Part shown: piece by piece, positions 8,474-16,490 of the stretch
Layout of the letters: each line of letters opens with the position of its first letter
How positions within the stretch are numbered: position 1 is the stretch's first letter
Assembly (NCBI RefSeq): GCF_000312485.1
Contig: NZ_HE997648.1
Coordinates: 63,827-127,826, forward strand
Origin: Yersinia massiliensis CCUG 53443
GTDB lineage: Bacteria > Pseudomonadota > Gammaproteobacteria > Enterobacterales > Enterobacteriaceae
Direction of reading: 5' to 3'
Length of the DNA stretch: 64,000 bases
Program-made: the position numbers and the translations under genes
The notes under the pieces: generated by a model
What the model was told of the DNA's origin: nothing
The model's input: only the letters and a program-made list of their open reading frames with translations
Databases searched by the model: none

Positions 8474-9727
8474 TTACTGCGCTTCTTGGAATGCCAGCTC
8501 AATCTCTTCAGCCAGAATGGCCACCCCTTTTTCAATTTCTTCCGGCGCGGGGACGTAATTCATGCGCATGCATTGATGGGTATGTGGCCAGTCATACTCT
8601 AGCCCTGGGAAGAAGTAGTGGCCCGGCACCATCAACACACCGCGTTTTTTTAGGCGTTGATAGAGCAGCTCGGTACTGATGGGTAGGTCTTTAAACCATA
8701 ACCAGAGGAAAATAGCCCCTTCTGGTTTGTGAATCAGGCAACGTTCTGGCGGCAGGTATTTACGCAAAATCGCGATAGTTTGCTGTACGCGCTCAAAATA
8801 AAATGGCCGAATAACCTCGTTGGATAAGCGTAATAAGTCACCACGCTCAATCATCTCAGCGGCGATGGCCGGCCCCATACTGCCCGGCGATAAGCTGATG
8901 ATGCCATTCATATTAGTGATGGCAGATATCACTTTTTCATCGGCAATAATGATACCGCAGCGTGAACCGGGTAGACCGAGTTTTGATAGGCTCATGCACA
9001 GGATGATATTGGGGTTCCACAGCGGTGTTGCGTCGGTAAAAATGATACCGGGGAAAGGCACGCCATAGGCATTATCAATCAATAGCGGGATCTCACGCTG
9101 CTGAGCGATAGCATCAAGGCGAATCAGTTCTTCGTCCGTGATGACGTTACCGGTTGGGTTGGTTGGCCGTGAAACGCAGATCAAACCAATATCATCGGTA
9201 ATATTGAGGTGGTCAAAATCAACGTGGTATTTGAATTGGCCTTCCGGTAGCAGCTCAATGTTAGGTTTGGCGGAGACAAATAAGTCTTCATCTAGACCGG
9301 CATCCGCGTAACCGAGGTACTCAGGGGCCAGCGGGAACAATACCCGACGACGGCTACCATCAGCATAGCGGCCTGCGAACAAGTTAAATAAGTAGAAAAA
9401 TGCGCTCTGACTACCATTTGTCAGTGCAATATTCTGTGGCTCAATGTGCCAACCCAGCTCGTCACGCAGCATTTTCGCCAGCGCTTTTAACAGAATATCT
9501 TTGCCCTGTGGCCCATCGTAATTACACAATGCCTCGGTCAATTGCCCACGTTCCAGCATCTCCTGACAAAGCTGTTGGAAGTACGCATCCATCTCTGGGA
9601 TATGTGCCGGATTTCCGCCGCCGAGCATGATTGAACCTGGGGTTCTCAGTCCGTCGTTAAGGTCGTCCATCAGTCTGGTAATCCCCGCGTAGCGGGTGAA
9701 TTTGTCGCCGAAAAGTGAAAACTTCAT
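8474..9727 (-). CDS. avtA: Valine-pyruvate aminotransferase AvtA
   Basis: A 417-residue PLP enzyme (transaminase C) that makes alanine from pyruvate using valine, in the cytoplasm. The sequence follows E. coli AvtA throughout: start MKFSLFGDKFTR, YDGPQGK near residues 70-76, the PLP-site SLSKLGLPGSR, and the same length. Alanine and branched-chain amino acids repress it in E. coli; no site for that control is recognised here. It lies downstream of malS on the same strand, 133 bases away. Confidence 0.95.
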   Translation of the reverse strand: MKFSLFGDKFTRYAGITRLMDDLNDGLRTPGSIMLGGGNPAHIPEMDAYFQQLCQEMLERGQLTEALCNYDGPQGKDILLKALAKMLRDELGWHIEPQNIALTNGSQSAFFYLFNLFAGRYADGSRRRVLFPLAPEYLGYADAGLDEDLFVSAKPNIELLPEGQFKYHVDFDHLNITDDIGLICVSRPTNPTGNVITDEELIRLDAIAQQREIPLLIDNAYGVPFPGIIFTDATPLWNPNIILCMSLSKLGLPGSRCGIIIADEKVISAITNMNGIISLSPGSMGPAIAAEMIERGDLLRLSNEVIRPFYFERVQQTIAILRKYLPPERCLIHKPEGAIFLWLWFKDLPISTELLYQRLKKRGVLMVPGHYFFPGLEYDWPHTHQCMRMNYVPAPEEIEKGVAILAEEIELAFQEAQ

Positions 9728-9740
9728 AAATGAAAATTTA

Positions 9741-9843
9741 TTGTTATCCGTAAGTGAACAAGTACCATACTCGCAGATAAAAGCGGGTGCAATGCGGAAA
9801 GATTTCTTCCCACCGACTGATAATATCGGTGGGGTTTTTTTTT
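9741..9843 (+). ncRNA. Candidate small RNA ending at a strong terminator
   Basis: Between the minus-strand genes avtA and malS there is a strong plus-strand intrinsic terminator: CCCACCGA (9809-9816) pairs with TCGGTGGG (9826-9833), followed by G and nine T. No plus-strand gene precedes it. A weak promoter-like pair (TTGTTA at 9741-9746, TACCAT at 9763-9768, 16-base spacer) would give a transcript of about 70 bases. A long U-tail is typical of Hfq-binding RNAs. It could instead simply block antisense transcription of malS. Confidence 0.4.
9809..9843 (+). terminator. Intrinsic terminator facing the plus strand
   Basis: An 8-bp GC-rich stem plus nine T on the plus strand. There is no comparable T-run on the minus strand, so it is not the malS terminator. 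Confidence 0.8.
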
Positions 9844-9860
9844 GCGGGATAATCCGCTGC

Positions 9861-11927
9861 TTACTCTTTTTTATCGCCCACCCAAACGACTAACACTTTA
9901 TCGCCCTGATGTTGGCGGCTAAAAGCATAGTAATCAGCTGTTTGTTGTGATTGCTGTTCACCCGCACCGATGGCCGGATGGCGAGCGCGGAACTGACTGA
10001 CTTTTTGCCAGTGCGTCAACAAGGCACCTTTATCCCCCGCGAGTTCTTGCCAGTTCATATCTGATCGCGTGCCTTGCAAGGGGTCAGAACCGGTTGAGCC
10101 GAACGCGCGACCGCTTTCATCACCGTAGAAGATTTGTACCGCTCCCGGTGCAAGTAGCAGCAGATCCCCCGCCCGTTGTTGTTTAACCAATGACTGCTGT
10201 GCATCATCGTTAAAAAACAGCCGAGTATCGTGCGACGATATATAGCTCAACACATTGAAACCTTGCAGTTTTTCGGCCATTTGTTGGTAAGTACCGTCAA
10301 TGGAAGAGAAGCAAGTGAGCGCCGCTTTGGCTTGATCCTGAAAATCAAAATTAATCATGGCATCAAAACCGTTTTGGTAATAATCGCTCTTCATCACGCC
10401 ATGGCCCCAAGCTTCGCCGGTCATCCAGAACGGTAAGTCATCAAGTGCCTGATCGGGATGAGCCGCTTTCCATGCTGCCAATGCGGCGGTGGCTTGTTGC
10501 TTCAGTTGCTGCCAAGCGGGTTTCTCCACATGCTTGGCGGTATCGACTCGAAAACCGTCAATCCCATAATCACGCACCCATTGGCTCAACCAATGCGTCA
10601 TGTAATCACGTGGTGTGGCGTTAGGTATTTCCCGTGCGGCGGTATCCGGTTTATGGCGGTAAAACACCGGTAAACCGCTGGGTTGAGTCGACTCTGTTTT
10701 GATGTCCGGAAGAAAAGCCAGCGACATGGTTAAATCGTCATAACCCGGCGAATCGTAATCGCCAATATCGGTGCGGATCCACTTTTTACCCCACCAATTA
10801 TCCCATGCGGCTTTATCACCGAAGTTGATGTAATCATTAAAACTATGCCATGTTTGGCCGCTGCCTGGTGTCCAGTCAGTCCAGTTTTTCCCTAAGGTTT
10901 TTGTGAGGTTATCGCCTTGCAGATAGAGCGCACCGAATTGATAGCTCTGCATATCTGCCAGCGTGGCATAACCCACATGATTCATCACCACATCAAAGAG
11001 AATACGAATGCCGCGCTTATGCGCTTGCTCAACCAGCGTGCGAAGCTCTTGTTCGGTCCCCATATTGGCATCGAGGCGGGTCCAATCTAGCCCGTAATAT
11101 CCGTGGTAAGCATAATGTGGGAAGTCACCTTTGGTGCCACCACCAACCCAGCCATGGATCTGTTCAAGTGGGGAGCTTATCCACAGGGCATTGACGCCAA
11201 GCTGTTGCAGATAATCCAGTTTTTCGGTTAATCCGGCTAAATCACCACCGTGAAACGTGCCGATCTCCTGCATGCCATCACCATGGCGGCCATAGCTATG
11301 ATCATTGGTGGGATTACCATTTTTGAAGCGATCGGTTAGCGCGAAATAGACAGTGGCATTTTGCCAACTGAACGGCGCAGTTTGCTGGGTTTGCGCGGAT
11401 TCCAGTAGCAGTAACCCCCCGCTTTCAGGGACTGGCTGCAAGGTGATTTTGCCGAGGGAAACTTTTGCCGTTTGGCCGGAGTAGAAATCCCGTACCAGCT
11501 CACCTTCAGCGAAGGTTTTTCGTACATCAATCGTCACTGGCTGGCCATCCCAGCGTTGGCAACTGTGGGCCACGACGCGAACGGTTTCTGCCACCGGTTC
11601 TTTGAGGCTTAGCGTCAAGGTTGGGGTGCCACTGCGGGTATCAATGCGTGCTTGATACTGACCATCACGGAACAGCCGCCATTGGATGTCAGCTTGATTT
11701 TGGCAAGGTTGCAGCGAAAAAGTTTGGTTTAGCTTCACCGCACCAGTGGGTTGCCAGCACTGTTTATCCTGATAAAACTTGAGCGGGTATTCGCCTTTGG
11801 TCAATGTACTGCTACTGAGAAAAACACCGCTATCGTGCTCAGTAAAGGCTGGGAAATGCTGAAGTGACCAATTCGCCATCGCGGTGGGTGCGATAAGGAG
11901 TAGCAAAGGAACCGTGAGTTGCCGCAT
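9861..11927 (-). CDS. malS: Periplasmic alpha-amylase MalS
   Basis: A 688-residue periplasmic alpha-amylase (GH13) that cuts long maltodextrins into pieces for uptake. A signal peptide ends near TAMA (residue 18). An extra N-terminal domain precedes the catalytic barrel, which starts near residue 190 with YFALTDRF. The catalytic triad is D462 (GFRVDTAKH), E505 (TGEAWGHG) and D567 (SSHDT). Cysteines for the disulfides known in MalS are present. The family needs Ca2+. MalT-box-like sites lie upstream, fitting the maltose regulon. It is slightly longer than the 676 residues of E. coli MalS. Confidence 0.95.
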   Translation of the reverse strand: MRQLTVPLLLLIAPTAMANWSLQHFPAFTEHDSGVFLSSSTLTKGEYPLKFYQDKQCWQPTGAVKLNQTFSLQPCQNQADIQWRLFRDGQYQARIDTRSGTPTLTLSLKEPVAETVRVVAHSCQRWDGQPVTIDVRKTFAEGELVRDFYSGQTAKVSLGKITLQPVPESGGLLLLESAQTQQTAPFSWQNATVYFALTDRFKNGNPTNDHSYGRHGDGMQEIGTFHGGDLAGLTEKLDYLQQLGVNALWISSPLEQIHGWVGGGTKGDFPHYAYHGYYGLDWTRLDANMGTEQELRTLVEQAHKRGIRILFDVVMNHVGYATLADMQSYQFGALYLQGDNLTKTLGKNWTDWTPGSGQTWHSFNDYINFGDKAAWDNWWGKKWIRTDIGDYDSPGYDDLTMSLAFLPDIKTESTQPSGLPVFYRHKPDTAAREIPNATPRDYMTHWLSQWVRDYGIDGFRVDTAKHVEKPAWQQLKQQATAALAAWKAAHPDQALDDLPFWMTGEAWGHGVMKSDYYQNGFDAMINFDFQDQAKAALTCFSSIDGTYQQMAEKLQGFNVLSYISSHDTRLFFNDDAQQSLVKQQRAGDLLLLAPGAVQIFYGDESGRAFGSTGSDPLQGTRSDMNWQELAGDKGALLTHWQKVSQFRARHPAIGAGEQQSQQTADYYAFSRQHQGDKVLVVWVGDKKE

Positions 11928-11993
11928 TGCACATCTTCCCTAGATTTGAATAAAGTTTGATGAGTATCAGTCTGCCTTTTGCTGAAGAAATAG

Positions 11994-12026
11994 CCTCATC
12001 CCTGCGTCATCTTTACAGGGAGGAGA
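11994..12026 (-). promoter_or_regulatory. MalT-box-like sites upstream of malS
   Basis: On the minus strand AGGGATGAGG (bases 12003-11994) matches nine of ten positions of the MalT box GGGGA(T/G)GAGG. A second, weaker match lies on the plus strand, AGGGAGGAGA at 12017-12026. Both lie 67-99 bases before the malS start, the expected zone. Confidence 0.55.
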
Positions 12027-12083
12027 ACGATGGAGGAGAGGAGATTTGGCCCGCAAGCAGGCCAGTGCAATTATTTGCTGAGC

Positions 12084-13064
12084 TTACGCTTGCTGCAAAA
12101 CCTGCGGGTTAACACAGTTTTCTTTGACGGTGCCAGTCAACGCGGCAATCAGGTTATCCACGGCGCAGGCCGCCATGTTATAGCGGGTTTCGTGGGTCGC
12201 GGAGCCAATATGCGGCACGGCCACCACATTACGTAAAGCCAGCAGGGGTGAATCCACTGGTAGCGGCTCTTGCTCAAACACATCTAATCCTGCCCCATGC
12301 AGAGTGCCGTCTTGCAGGGCCGCAATCAGCGCCTGCTCATCCACTACTGGCCCGCGGCCAGCATTAATCAAAATGGCGCTGGACTTCATTTTGGCCAGTT
12401 GTTCACGGCCGATCATATGGTAGGTCTGCTCGGTCATGGGCAGCGTAATGCAGAGGAAATCAACTTCTGCGAGCAACGTATCTAAGTCACAACGGCGCGC
12501 ACCAAAGCGCGTTTCGGCTTCTTCATGGGGGCGACGACTGGTGTACAGCACCGGCATACTAAAACCGAAGTGTGCCCGTTGGGTCAGTGCCATACCAATC
12601 CGGCCCATGCCGAGAATCCCGATGGTTTTATGGTGAACATCCACGCCATACCAATCATCAGTAATACTTTCTCGCCACTCACCGGCTTTGACTCGCTCGG
12701 CCAACTCCACCACGCGACGGGCAGTAGAAAGCATCAGCGCCATCATGGTATCAGCCACAGTTTCGGTGAGCACAGTGGGGGTATGCATCAGCGCTACACC
12801 ACGCTGATTGAGTGCTTCCACATCAAAATTGTCATAACCGACTGAAATGGTTGAGGCGACACGCAGGCGCGGCGCTAATTGCAAAAAGGCGCTATCAATT
12901 TTACCGCCAGAACCAATTAGCCCCTGTGCTTGCGCGAGTGCTGATAATAGCTCGGGCTGATTATCCGGCGTTAAGCCTTCAAAACTGTTGACGGTAAAAT
13001 GTTGCGCTAATCGTTGATGCAGGTCGTCTGGAATACTCTTGTACAGCACAATAGAAGGCTTCAT
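12084..13064 (-). CDS. ghrB: Glyoxylate/hydroxypyruvate/2-ketogluconate reductase GhrB
   Basis: A 326-residue NADPH-dependent D-2-hydroxyacid dehydrogenase that reduces glyoxylate, hydroxypyruvate and 2-ketogluconate in the cytoplasm. The start MKPSIVLYK is 25 codons inside the longest frame and has GGAG eight bases before it. The nucleotide-binding motif is GILGMGRIG; the catalytic Arg, Glu and His lie in [19 protein letters not shown] and [10 protein letters not shown]. It sits between malS and an MFS gene, on the same strand as both. In E. coli it is next to yiaD; here a divergent exporter/regulator pair has come in between. Confidence 0.92.
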   Translation of the reverse strand: MKPSIVLYKSIPDDLHQRLAQHFTVNSFEGLTPDNQPELLSALAQAQGLIGSGGKIDSAFLQLAPRLRVASTISVGYDNFDVEALNQRGVALMHTPTVLTETVADTMMALMLSTARRVVELAERVKAGEWRESITDDWYGVDVHHKTIGILGMGRIGMALTQRAHFGFSMPVLYTSRRPHEEAETRFGARRCDLDTLLAEVDFLCITLPMTEQTYHMIGREQLAKMKSSAILINAGRGPVVDEQALIAALQDGTLHGAGLDVFEQEPLPVDSPLLALRNVVAVPHIGSATHETRYNMAACAVDNLIAALTGTVKENCVNPQVLQQA

Positions 13065-13174
13065 CGCGAACTCCAATTCATTTGGACTGGTGATATCTAA
13101 AGCCAGCATAACAGCGAACACATCCGTGTGATCAAGCACTAATCTCCCTGATAATGTTACGGCTTATGAAAATA

Positions 13175-14680
13175 TCACGCCTCGTGACTGACCGTATTCT
13201 TGACGGCATGACTCTGCGAGCGGATCGCGGCACAGCGTAGCGCGGTGATCATTGCCAGCGCCGGCGCAATGGCGAACAGGGTAAATAACCAGTGAGCGGT
13301 ATTCTGTGCGCCGACCACACCGCCGGGAAGATTCAAACCGGAGAGATTGGCGACCATGCCCGCCATCGCGGCACCGACGGCCGTTGCGAACATTTGTACC
13401 GTGGTAATGGACGCGCCGGCGATGTCTTTATCTTCGTCAGCAGCCACTTGCAGAATACGGGTCAGCAGGTGCGGCCAGCCAAAACCGATACCAAAGCCCA
13501 CCATGGTGAGCGCGAGCGCGATAGGCGCCATCTGCTGCCAACCGCCCAGTGAAGTGGCTGGCATCAAGACTGCAAGCCCCACGATCCCCGCGAGAACAAT
13601 CAGTGGGCCGCTAATGATGGCCCAACGGATACCGGATTTCTTCCAGCCTGCGCTCATCATTTCAGAAATCGTCCAACCTGCCGCCATCGTCGCGGCAATA
13701 TAACCGGAAATCAGTGGCGATTGGCCGTGTAGTGTTTGCAAGAAGTAAGGGACGAAAATTTCGCAAGTAATACCGACTGCCAACAATGAGATGGTGATGT
13801 AAAGTGCCGCCAACGGTGAGCTAAGGCGCAAGGCGCCTTTTGGCAGCAAGCGAGCGGCGGCGCGGGATTCTATGCGGAATAATAGCAGTAACAACAGGAT
13901 AGCTAGCACCATCCCCGCCATGTTAACCACACTGCTACTCGCAATGCTGCTGGCGGAAATTGTCAGGACAATGGCGGTTAAAAGCACTAATTGCGTGACC
14001 GGCAGCGCTGACGCTGTGGTGCTGGATTTGCCCGCAGGCAAGATACGCCAAGTAAAAATGGCATAAATTAGGGTGACGGGTAGCAAGGTCCAGAATGCGA
14101 AGCGCCATGCATCCATTTGGGCAAAAATACCGCCGATAGCCGGGCCAATTAGGGTCGCCACCCCCCACATCCCCGATATCAGCGCCATGGCCCGTGGCCA
14201 TAATGATTGCGCAAAAACCAGATTAATCATGGCGTAAGAGAGGGCAAACAAGAATCCGCCCCCTAGACCTTGCACCGTGCGGCCAATCAGCATCAGCGGC
14301 ATGTTCGGAGCCATGGCACAGAGTGCGCTCCCTAACATAAAGACCAGCGAGGCAAAAAGGTAGGCGCTGCGCGGGCCGTAGCCACTTAGCAGGCGTGCAG
14401 AAAGGGCCGAACCGAGGATGGACGCCGTCACGAATAAAGTGGTATTCCAAGCGTATAGGCTCAGGCCGTCAATCTCGAGAACTACGGAGGGCAAAATGGT
14501 GGTCGCGATATAAATATTGATCGCATGTAATACGACACCCCCTGACAGGGCTATGGCAAAAGCCGCATTCTTACCGGAGAACAAGTCACTCCAACGGCTC
14601 GCATCATTTGTTATCACGTTTCCATCCTGCCAGTAGTCTGGTTGTTGAGTTAATTTTTTTGTTACGATAAAGTTAAACAA
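13175..14680 (-). CDS. MFS exporter (drug:H+ antiporter-like)
   Basis: A 501-residue major facilitator protein with many hydrophobic spans from residue 37 onward, including a motif A-like loop LLSGYGPRSAYLF between spans 2 and 3 and a motif C-like glycine/proline run (SGMWGVATLIGPAIGG) in span 5. The number of spans appears to be about 14, as in the DHA2 branch. The substrate cannot be told. It is divergent from, and 118 bases away from, a SufR-like regulator, which probably controls it. The pair interrupts the ghrB-yiaD neighbourhood of E. coli. The first 35 residues are polar, and a later start is possible. Confidence 0.8.
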   Translation of the reverse strand: MFNFIVTKKLTQQPDYWQDGNVITNDASRWSDLFSGKNAAFAIALSGGVVLHAINIYIATTILPSVVLEIDGLSLYAWNTTLFVTASILGSALSARLLSGYGPRSAYLFASLVFMLGSALCAMAPNMPLMLIGRTVQGLGGGFLFALSYAMINLVFAQSLWPRAMALISGMWGVATLIGPAIGGIFAQMDAWRFAFWTLLPVTLIYAIFTWRILPAGKSSTTASALPVTQLVLLTAIVLTISASSIASSSVVNMAGMVLAILLLLLLFRIESRAAARLLPKGALRLSSPLAALYITISLLAVGITCEIFVPYFLQTLHGQSPLISGYIAATMAAGWTISEMMSAGWKKSGIRWAIISGPLIVLAGIVGLAVLMPATSLGGWQQMAPIALALTMVGFGIGFGWPHLLTRILQVAADEDKDIAGASITTVQMFATAVGAAMAGMVANLSGLNLPGGVVGAQNTAHWLFTLFAIAPALAMITALRCAAIRSQSHAVKNTVSHEA

Positions 14681-14722
14681 GTAAATTCTTTGAATAAGGT
14701 AGGCCAGTCATCGATAATAAGT

Positions 14723-14736
14723 CAAGCATCTGCTTG
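14723..14736. promoter_or_regulatory. Palindrome between the MFS and regulator genes
   Basis: CAAGCA and TGCTTG are separated by two bases within the 118-base divergent spacer. The position suits an operator shared by the exporter and the regulator, but no binding data can be inferred from sequence. Confidence 0.35.
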
Positions 14737-14798
14737 GAAAATGTTATGCTGGTAATTATTCATCATAAATTAAAGTTCGCTATGCTACCGGGGAAGAT

Positions 14799-15443
14799 AT
14801 GAATATCGACCATTCGCCCAGCCCGCCACAGTCTGTTGCCCAGCGCTTGCTCATGCTGCTCAAAACGCGCGGTCCGTTGCAAGCCAGTGATGCGGGGATA
14901 CTACTGGGAACGACCGGTGAAGCCGCCCGACAACAGTTTGTCAAACTGGCCAAAGAGGGATTGGTGGCTGCCGAAGCGAAAATGCAAGGTGTGGGCCGCC
15001 CCATCCAGCTATGGCAGTTGACCGCAGCCGGTCATGCACATTTTCCTGATGCTCACGGCGAATTGACGGTGCAATTGTTACGTCTGATTCGCAACCAATT
15101 AGGTGACAGCGCCCTTGAACGGCTGATTGATAGCCGCGAGCAGGAAACCCGCCATCAGTATTGTGAGGCCATGATCGGTGCCGATAGCCTGACTGAGCGT
15201 GTGGCACGGCTGGTGGCTATCCGTACCCGTGAAGGTTATATGGCTGAAATGAAGGTCGAGGCTGATGGTACGCTGCTGCTAATCGAAAATCACTGCCCAA
15301 TTTGTGCGGCGGCGACCCAATGTCAGGGCTTTTGCCGTGCCGAGCTGGCCGTATTCCAGCAAGTACTTGGCGCGCCCGTTGAACGGGTTGAACACATCTT
15401 ATCAGGGGCTCGTCGCTGTACTTATCGCATCAAACCAGAATAA
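14799..15443 (+). CDS. SufR-like winged-helix transcriptional regulator
   Basis: A 214-residue regulator with an N-terminal winged helix (about residues 10-75; VAQRLLMLLKTRGPLQASDAG) and a C-terminal cysteine cluster (HCPICAAATQCQGFC, about residues 167-181). This is the arrangement of SufR-like regulators that sense state through an Fe-S cluster. Cluster binding here is inferred from the four Cys. The gene is divergent from the MFS gene at 13175-14680, its likely target. It may respond to redox stress or to the exported compound. Confidence 0.8.
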   Translation: MNIDHSPSPPQSVAQRLLMLLKTRGPLQASDAGILLGTTGEAARQQFVKLAKEGLVAAEAKMQGVGRPIQLWQLTAAGHAHFPDAHGELTVQLLRLIRNQLGDSALERLIDSREQETRHQYCEAMIGADSLTERVARLVAIRTREGYMAEMKVEADGTLLLIENHCPICAAATQCQGFCRAELAVFQQVLGAPVERVEHILSGARRCTYRIKPE

Positions 15444-15493
15444 TGCCCGTCCAACCAGAATAATGATGACCGGAAGGTTTGCTGCCCATAAAA

Positions 15494-15524
15494 GTGCGGA
15501 TAAACCGGAGTTTTTTATCCGCAC
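15494..15524 (-). terminator. Hairpin between the SufR-like gene and yiaD
   Basis: An 11-bp perfect stem, GTGCGGATAAA / TTTATCCGCAC, is followed on the minus strand by CTTTTAT. It lies downstream of yiaD and probably ends its transcript. Confidence 0.65.
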
Positions 15525-15553
15525 GGTCTGATGAGGTTCGCAGTGAATTCACA

Positions 15554-16213
15554 TTACAGCGGGCTTAAGGTGATTTCTACTCGGCGGTTTTGGGCTTTAC
15601 CGGCAGCCGTGCTGTTGCTTGCCACTGGGTTATCTGGGCCCGCACCGCTGGTGCGGATGCGATTAGCGGCCACGCCTTGCACAATCAATGCGCTGCCAAC
15701 ACTGTCAGCCCGTTGCTGAGAAAGCGTCATGTTATGGGCTCTAGTACCGCTGCTATCGGTAAAGCCTGTCACATTCACGGCAGTTTTATCGTACTCTTTC
15801 AATACCATTGCCACGCCCGTCAGGGTATTCGCGCCAGCCGGTTTCAGGTTGCTGCTGTCGGTATCAAACGTGACATTGTTGGGCATGTTCAGCACGATAT
15901 TGTCGCCTTGTCGAGTCACGCTAACACCCGTACCACTCATTTTGTCACGCAGTTTGGCTTCCTGAACGTCCATGTAATAACCCGCGCCACCGCCCAATGC
16001 CGCACCCGCAGCGGCACCAATTAACGCACCTTTGCCACGGTCATGTTTGGAGGATGACAACATGCCGATCCCTGCACCTAAAACGGCCCCGATCCCTGCA
16101 CCATAACCGGATTTCCCTGCTTGTGATTCGCCGGTATACGGATTGGTCGTACAGGCAGAAAGGGTCAGTGCAACAGTAACGGCGGCCACAGTGGCCAGAA
16201 TGCGTTTTTTCAT
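15554..16213 (-). CDS. yiaD: OmpA-domain lipoprotein YiaD
   Basis: A 219-residue lipoprotein. The start MKKRILATV lies seven codons inside the longest frame and gives exactly the length of E. coli YiaD. The signal peptide ends at lipobox LSAC (Cys about residue 21). A glycine-zipper segment (GYGAGIGAVLGAGIG and following, about residues 35-80) precedes an OmpA-like peptidoglycan-binding domain (about 105-219, with NMTLSQQRADSVG). In E. coli, extra YiaD suppresses defects of the outer-membrane assembly factor BamB. A role in the cell envelope is therefore likely. Confidence 0.92.
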   Translation of the reverse strand: MKKRILATVAAVTVALTLSACTTNPYTGESQAGKSGYGAGIGAVLGAGIGMLSSSKHDRGKGALIGAAAGAALGGGAGYYMDVQEAKLRDKMSGTGVSVTRQGDNIVLNMPNNVTFDTDSSNLKPAGANTLTGVAMVLKEYDKTAVNVTGFTDSSGTRAHNMTLSQQRADSVGSALIVQGVAANRIRTSGAGPDNPVASNSTAAGKAQNRRVEITLSPL

Positions 16214-16451
16214 CAATTTTTCCTTAAATGGCATTCTATTTCGGCGAAAATCTCAAAATGTCGCCCAATAGCTAACTAAAAAGTCGCGCCTAAATCTTAC
16301 TGACTGATTTTTGCGAGCCATCGTTATCCGGTAAAAAGGGGGCGAATACCATTGAGAAAACTCTCATAGTGTTGGTCCATTGACTTGCTTGCAGGGTTTA
16401 TCAGCAAAATCCGCACGTAAAGGCTGTTGGTTGGGGCGTCGCTTGATACAA

Positions 16452-16475
16452 CCCCTATTCATGGCGCAATAGGGG
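16452..16475 (-). terminator. Possible terminator after the secreted GNAT-like gene
   Basis: CCCCTATT pairs with AATAGGGG across an 8-base loop, 16 bases past the stop codon on the minus strand. The T-run is poor (TTGTAT), so it is only a candidate. Confidence 0.35.
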
Positions 16476-16490
16476 GATACCATTAAGCCG

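Noticed and set aside
8131-8679. A 182-codon plus-strand frame across the yidE end and avtA end
   Set aside because: It overlaps two well-conserved genes and has no recognisable protein features.
9696-9893. A 65-codon plus-strand reading frame across the avtA-malS gap
   Set aside because: No ribosome site or coding character; it crosses the malS end and a terminator. The RNA itself, not a protein, is the likely feature.
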